The position numbers were made by a program, and so were the translations under genes. Positions 62,275-64,000 of a stretch of DNA of 64,000 nucleotides are shown here, piece after piece; the first letter of the stretch is position 1; the number at the start of each line of letters is the position of its first letter. Where the stretch lies: positions 302,293-366,292 of the forward strand of contig CAKSYT010000001.1 of assembly GCA_934524985.1 (NCBI GenBank), in the 5' to 3' direction. The notes below the pieces were generated by a model, which ran no database searches, was not told the origin of the DNA, and saw nothing but the letters and a program-made list of their open reading frames with translations. This DNA is from an uncultured Faecalibacterium sp. (GTDB lineage: Bacteria > Bacillota > Clostridia > Oscillospirales > Ruminococcaceae).

Positions 62275-62567
62275 GTACGCAAAGGGGCACTGTGCCTGCT
62301 TTGCGGAATGTAAAATTATGACAGATGGCAATGATGGGGTCAGAAATGCACACACCACCGTCCAGAGAGAGCGCCCACGGCTGTAAGGTGCTCCGGTCGG
62401 GATCATTTCGCGCCACCCCGGAGCTTCCGGCGAATGTAAACCGGACGCTGCGCAGCGTTAATGCGCCGAAAGCGGCAGGGGACAAGTGATCCTTTGCAAT
62501 TTGGGTGGTACCACGGAGTTTGATGTACAAGCAGCCTTCGTCCCTTTTGGGATGAGGGCTGTTTTTT
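62275..62567 (+). ncRNA. T-box leader of alaS
   Basis: The 427-base gap before alaS is a T-box regulator. The distal stem I has CCAGAGAGAGCGCCCACGGC followed by TGTAAGGTGCTCC. The antiterminator T-box is AATTTGGGTGGTACCACGGAG (about 62,499-62,518). The terminator pairs CAGCC-TTC-GTCCC with GGGAT-GAG-GGCTG and ends in TTTTTT (62,531-62,567). Uncharged tRNA-Ala should stabilise the antiterminator. The specifier codon was not placed with certainty; a GCT in GAGCTTCC (about 62,420) is a candidate. Confidence 0.92.
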
Positions 62568-62651
62568 GTTTTTTCACCGTGCCGCCCCTCTGCCATAACA
62601 GCATAAAAAACGGCGCATAAGCGCCAAAGACGATTGAGGAGAGAAAGATCT

Positions 62652-64000
62652 ATGCAATGGACCGGTTTGAATGAACTGCGCGAAAAGTACCTGAGCTTCT
62701 TTGAAAGCAAGGGTCATCTGCGTCTGGACAGCTTCCCCCTTGTTCCCAAGAACGACCCCAGCCTGCTGCTGATCAACAGCGGCATGGCACCCATGAAGAA
62801 GTGGTTCCTGGCACAGGAGGAGCCGCCCCGTCATCGCGTGACCACCTGCCAGAAGTGCATCCGCACCCCGGATATCGAGCGCGTGGGCATCACTGCCCGC
62901 CACGGCACCTTCTTTGAGATGCTGGGCAACTTCTCCTTCCAGGATTACTTCAAGGACGAGGTCATCCCTTGGGCTTGGGAGTTCCTGACCAGCGATGAGT
63001 GGATGGCCATCCCCAAGGACCGCCTGCACATCTCTGTGTACGAGGAGGACGACGAGGCCTACGATATCTGGACCAAGAAGGTCGGTATTGCCCCGGACCA
63101 CATGGTGCGTCTGGGCAAGGAGGACAACTTCTGGGAGCACGGCTCCGGCCCGTGCGGCCCCTGCTCTGAGATCTACTTTGACCGCGGCCCCGAGTACGGC
63201 TGCGGCAAGCCGACCTGCGGCGTGGGCTGCGACTGCGACCGCTATATGGAGATCTGGAACCTCGTGTTCAGCCAGTTCGACGCCGACGGCAAGGGCCACT
63301 ACGAGCGTCTGGCACGCCCCAACATTGATACCGGCATGGGCTTGGAGCGTCTGGCTTGCGTGATGCAGAACGTGGGCAACCTGTTCGAGGTGGATACCGT
63401 GCAGAGCGTGCTGCACCATGTGGAGCACATTGCAGGCAAGACCTACAAGCAGGACCCCAAGACCGATATCTCCATCCGCGTCATCACCGACCATATCCGC
63501 AGCTGCACCTTTATGGTGTCTGACGGCATCCTGCCCTCCAACGAGGGCCGCGGCTATGTGCTGCGCCGTCTGCTGCGCCGCGCCGCCCGCCACGGCCGGA
63601 TGCTGGGCATCGACCACCCCTTCCTCGTGGATCTGGTGGAGACCGTCATCCAGTCCAGCGAGTCCGCTTACCCCGAGCTGCGCGAGCATGACGCCTATAT
63701 CAAGAAGGTCATCGGCACCGAGGAAGCAAACTTTGCCCGCACCATCGATGCCGGCATGAACATCCTGAACAACATGATCGACCGTCTGGAGAAGGCACAC
63801 GAGAAGCTGCTGAGCGGCTTGGACGTGTTCAAGCTGAACGATACCTTCGGCTTCCCGCTGGATCTGACCAAGGAGATCGCTGCCGAGCAGGGCTTGGAGA
63901 TCGACGAGAACGGCTTCCACGCAGAGATGAAGAAGCAGAAGGAGCGCGCCCGCGCCGAGCGTCTGAAGAAGAACATCTCCGGCTGGAGCGAGGATCTGTT
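62652..64000 (+). CDS. alaS: Alanine-tRNA ligase, N-terminal part (cut by the window end)
   Basis: 449 codons are present and the frame is open at base 64,000. It begins [20 protein letters not shown]. Class II motifs: motif 1 region [19 protein letters not shown], motif 2 [18 protein letters not shown], motif 3 around [39 protein letters not shown] marks the AlaRS-specific region. The editing and C-Ala domains lie beyond the window. GGAGAGAAAGATCT precedes the ATG; expression is under the T-box. Confidence 0.97.
   Translation, partial: MQWTGLNELREKYLSFFESKGHLRLDSFPLVPKNDPSLLLINSGMAPMKKWFLAQEEPPRHRVTTCQKCIRTPDIERVGITARHGTFFEMLGNFSFQDYFKDEVIPWAWEFLTSDEWMAIPKDRLHISVYEEDDEAYDIWTKKVGIAPDHMVRLGKEDNFWEHGSGPCGPCSEIYFDRGPEYGCGKPTCGVGCDCDRYMEIWNLVFSQFDADGKGHYERLARPNIDTGMGLERLACVMQNVGNLFEVDTVQSVLHHVEHIAGKTYKQDPKTDISIRVITDHIRSCTFMVSDGILPSNEGRGYVLRRLLRRAARHGRMLGIDHPFLVDLVETVIQSSESAYPELREHDAYIKKVIGTEEANFARTIDAGMNILNNMIDRLEKAHEKLLSGLDVFKLNDTFGFPLDLTKEIAAEQGLEIDENGFHAEMKKQKERARAERLKKNISGWSEDL

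Overview
The window is a 64 kb chromosomal segment of a Gram-positive anaerobe of the Oscillospiraceae (Ruminococcaceae), most probably Faecalibacterium or a close relative. Three things point there. The gene content is clostridial: formate-tetrahydrofolate ligase, a YqeG/YqeK/DUF512/CD1247-type gene set, EF-P, a DacF-like carboxypeptidase and a stand-alone [FeFe] hydrogenase. The composition is GC-rich, which is unusual for Clostridia. The queT leader looks like the class III preQ1 riboswitch, whose reference example I recall as coming from F. prausnitzii. Almost everything is core housekeeping. I see no prophage, insertion sequence with a transposase, CRISPR array or plasmid module.

Layout. 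1-6 kb: dprA, topA, trmFO, plsX. 6-13 kb: rnc-smc-ftsY-rdgB-yhbY-nadD-yqeK. 13-20 kb: an LCP protein, rsfS, leuS, rpsU, a YqeG phosphatase and an endonuclease IV-like protein. 20-25 kb: efp, a CD1247-type zinc-ribbon protein, a small unknown gene, a membrane SGNH hydrolase and fhs behind a ZTP riboswitch. 25-30 kb: cysteine desulfurase, thiI, cinA and a degenerate membrane-anchored CinA paralogue. 30-39 kb: tRNA-Arg, a K+ channel subunit, pepT, pfkA, tRNA-Gln/tRNA-Pro, a HAD phosphatase, queT behind a preQ1-III riboswitch, and the pdxK-trmL-degV operon. 39-48 kb: a secreted protein, [FeFe] hydrogenase, mtaB, a Tat-like lipoprotein, dacF, pgi and a P-loop protein. 47-52 kb: yceD-rpmF-DUF512-der-plsY. 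52-59 kb: PsiE-like protein, PstS-like binding protein, a large lipoprotein, a MATE exporter, a ricin-lectin/H1-tail protein, a membrane-anchored unknown and tRNA-Ser. 59-64 kb: an FMN 2-hydroxyacid oxidase-like protein with an N-terminal cysteine cluster, an RluD-family synthase, an AT-richer lipoprotein, and alaS (cut by the window end) behind a T-box.

How the genes work together. Several sets serve translation and tRNA modification: trmFO, thiI with its cysteine desulfurase, mtaB, trmL, queT, leuS, alaS, rpsU, rpmF, rsfS, yhbY, der and efp. plsX and plsY are the two ends of the acyl-phosphate route to lysophosphatidate. fhs, pfkA, pgi and the hydrogenase belong to fermentative carbon, one-carbon and electron metabolism. 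Four RNA-level controls are visible: ZTP (fhs), preQ1-III (queT), T-box (alaS) and many intrinsic terminators.

The most unusual signal is outside the genes. A family of about 120-250 bp palindromic intergenic elements (seven copies or halves found here) carries inverted arms starting near GACGATTTGGAATGG around one or two long hairpins. The 14-16 bp stems differ completely between most copies but stay almost perfectly paired. In element orientation the loop is always TGCG, a UNCG-class tetraloop sequence (in one copy TGCG sits inside a six-base loop). Most copies lie at the 3' end of a gene in that gene's orientation. A second structured family (AACCCTCTC...GAGAGGGTT) occurs in the plsX-rnc and rsfS-leuS gaps.
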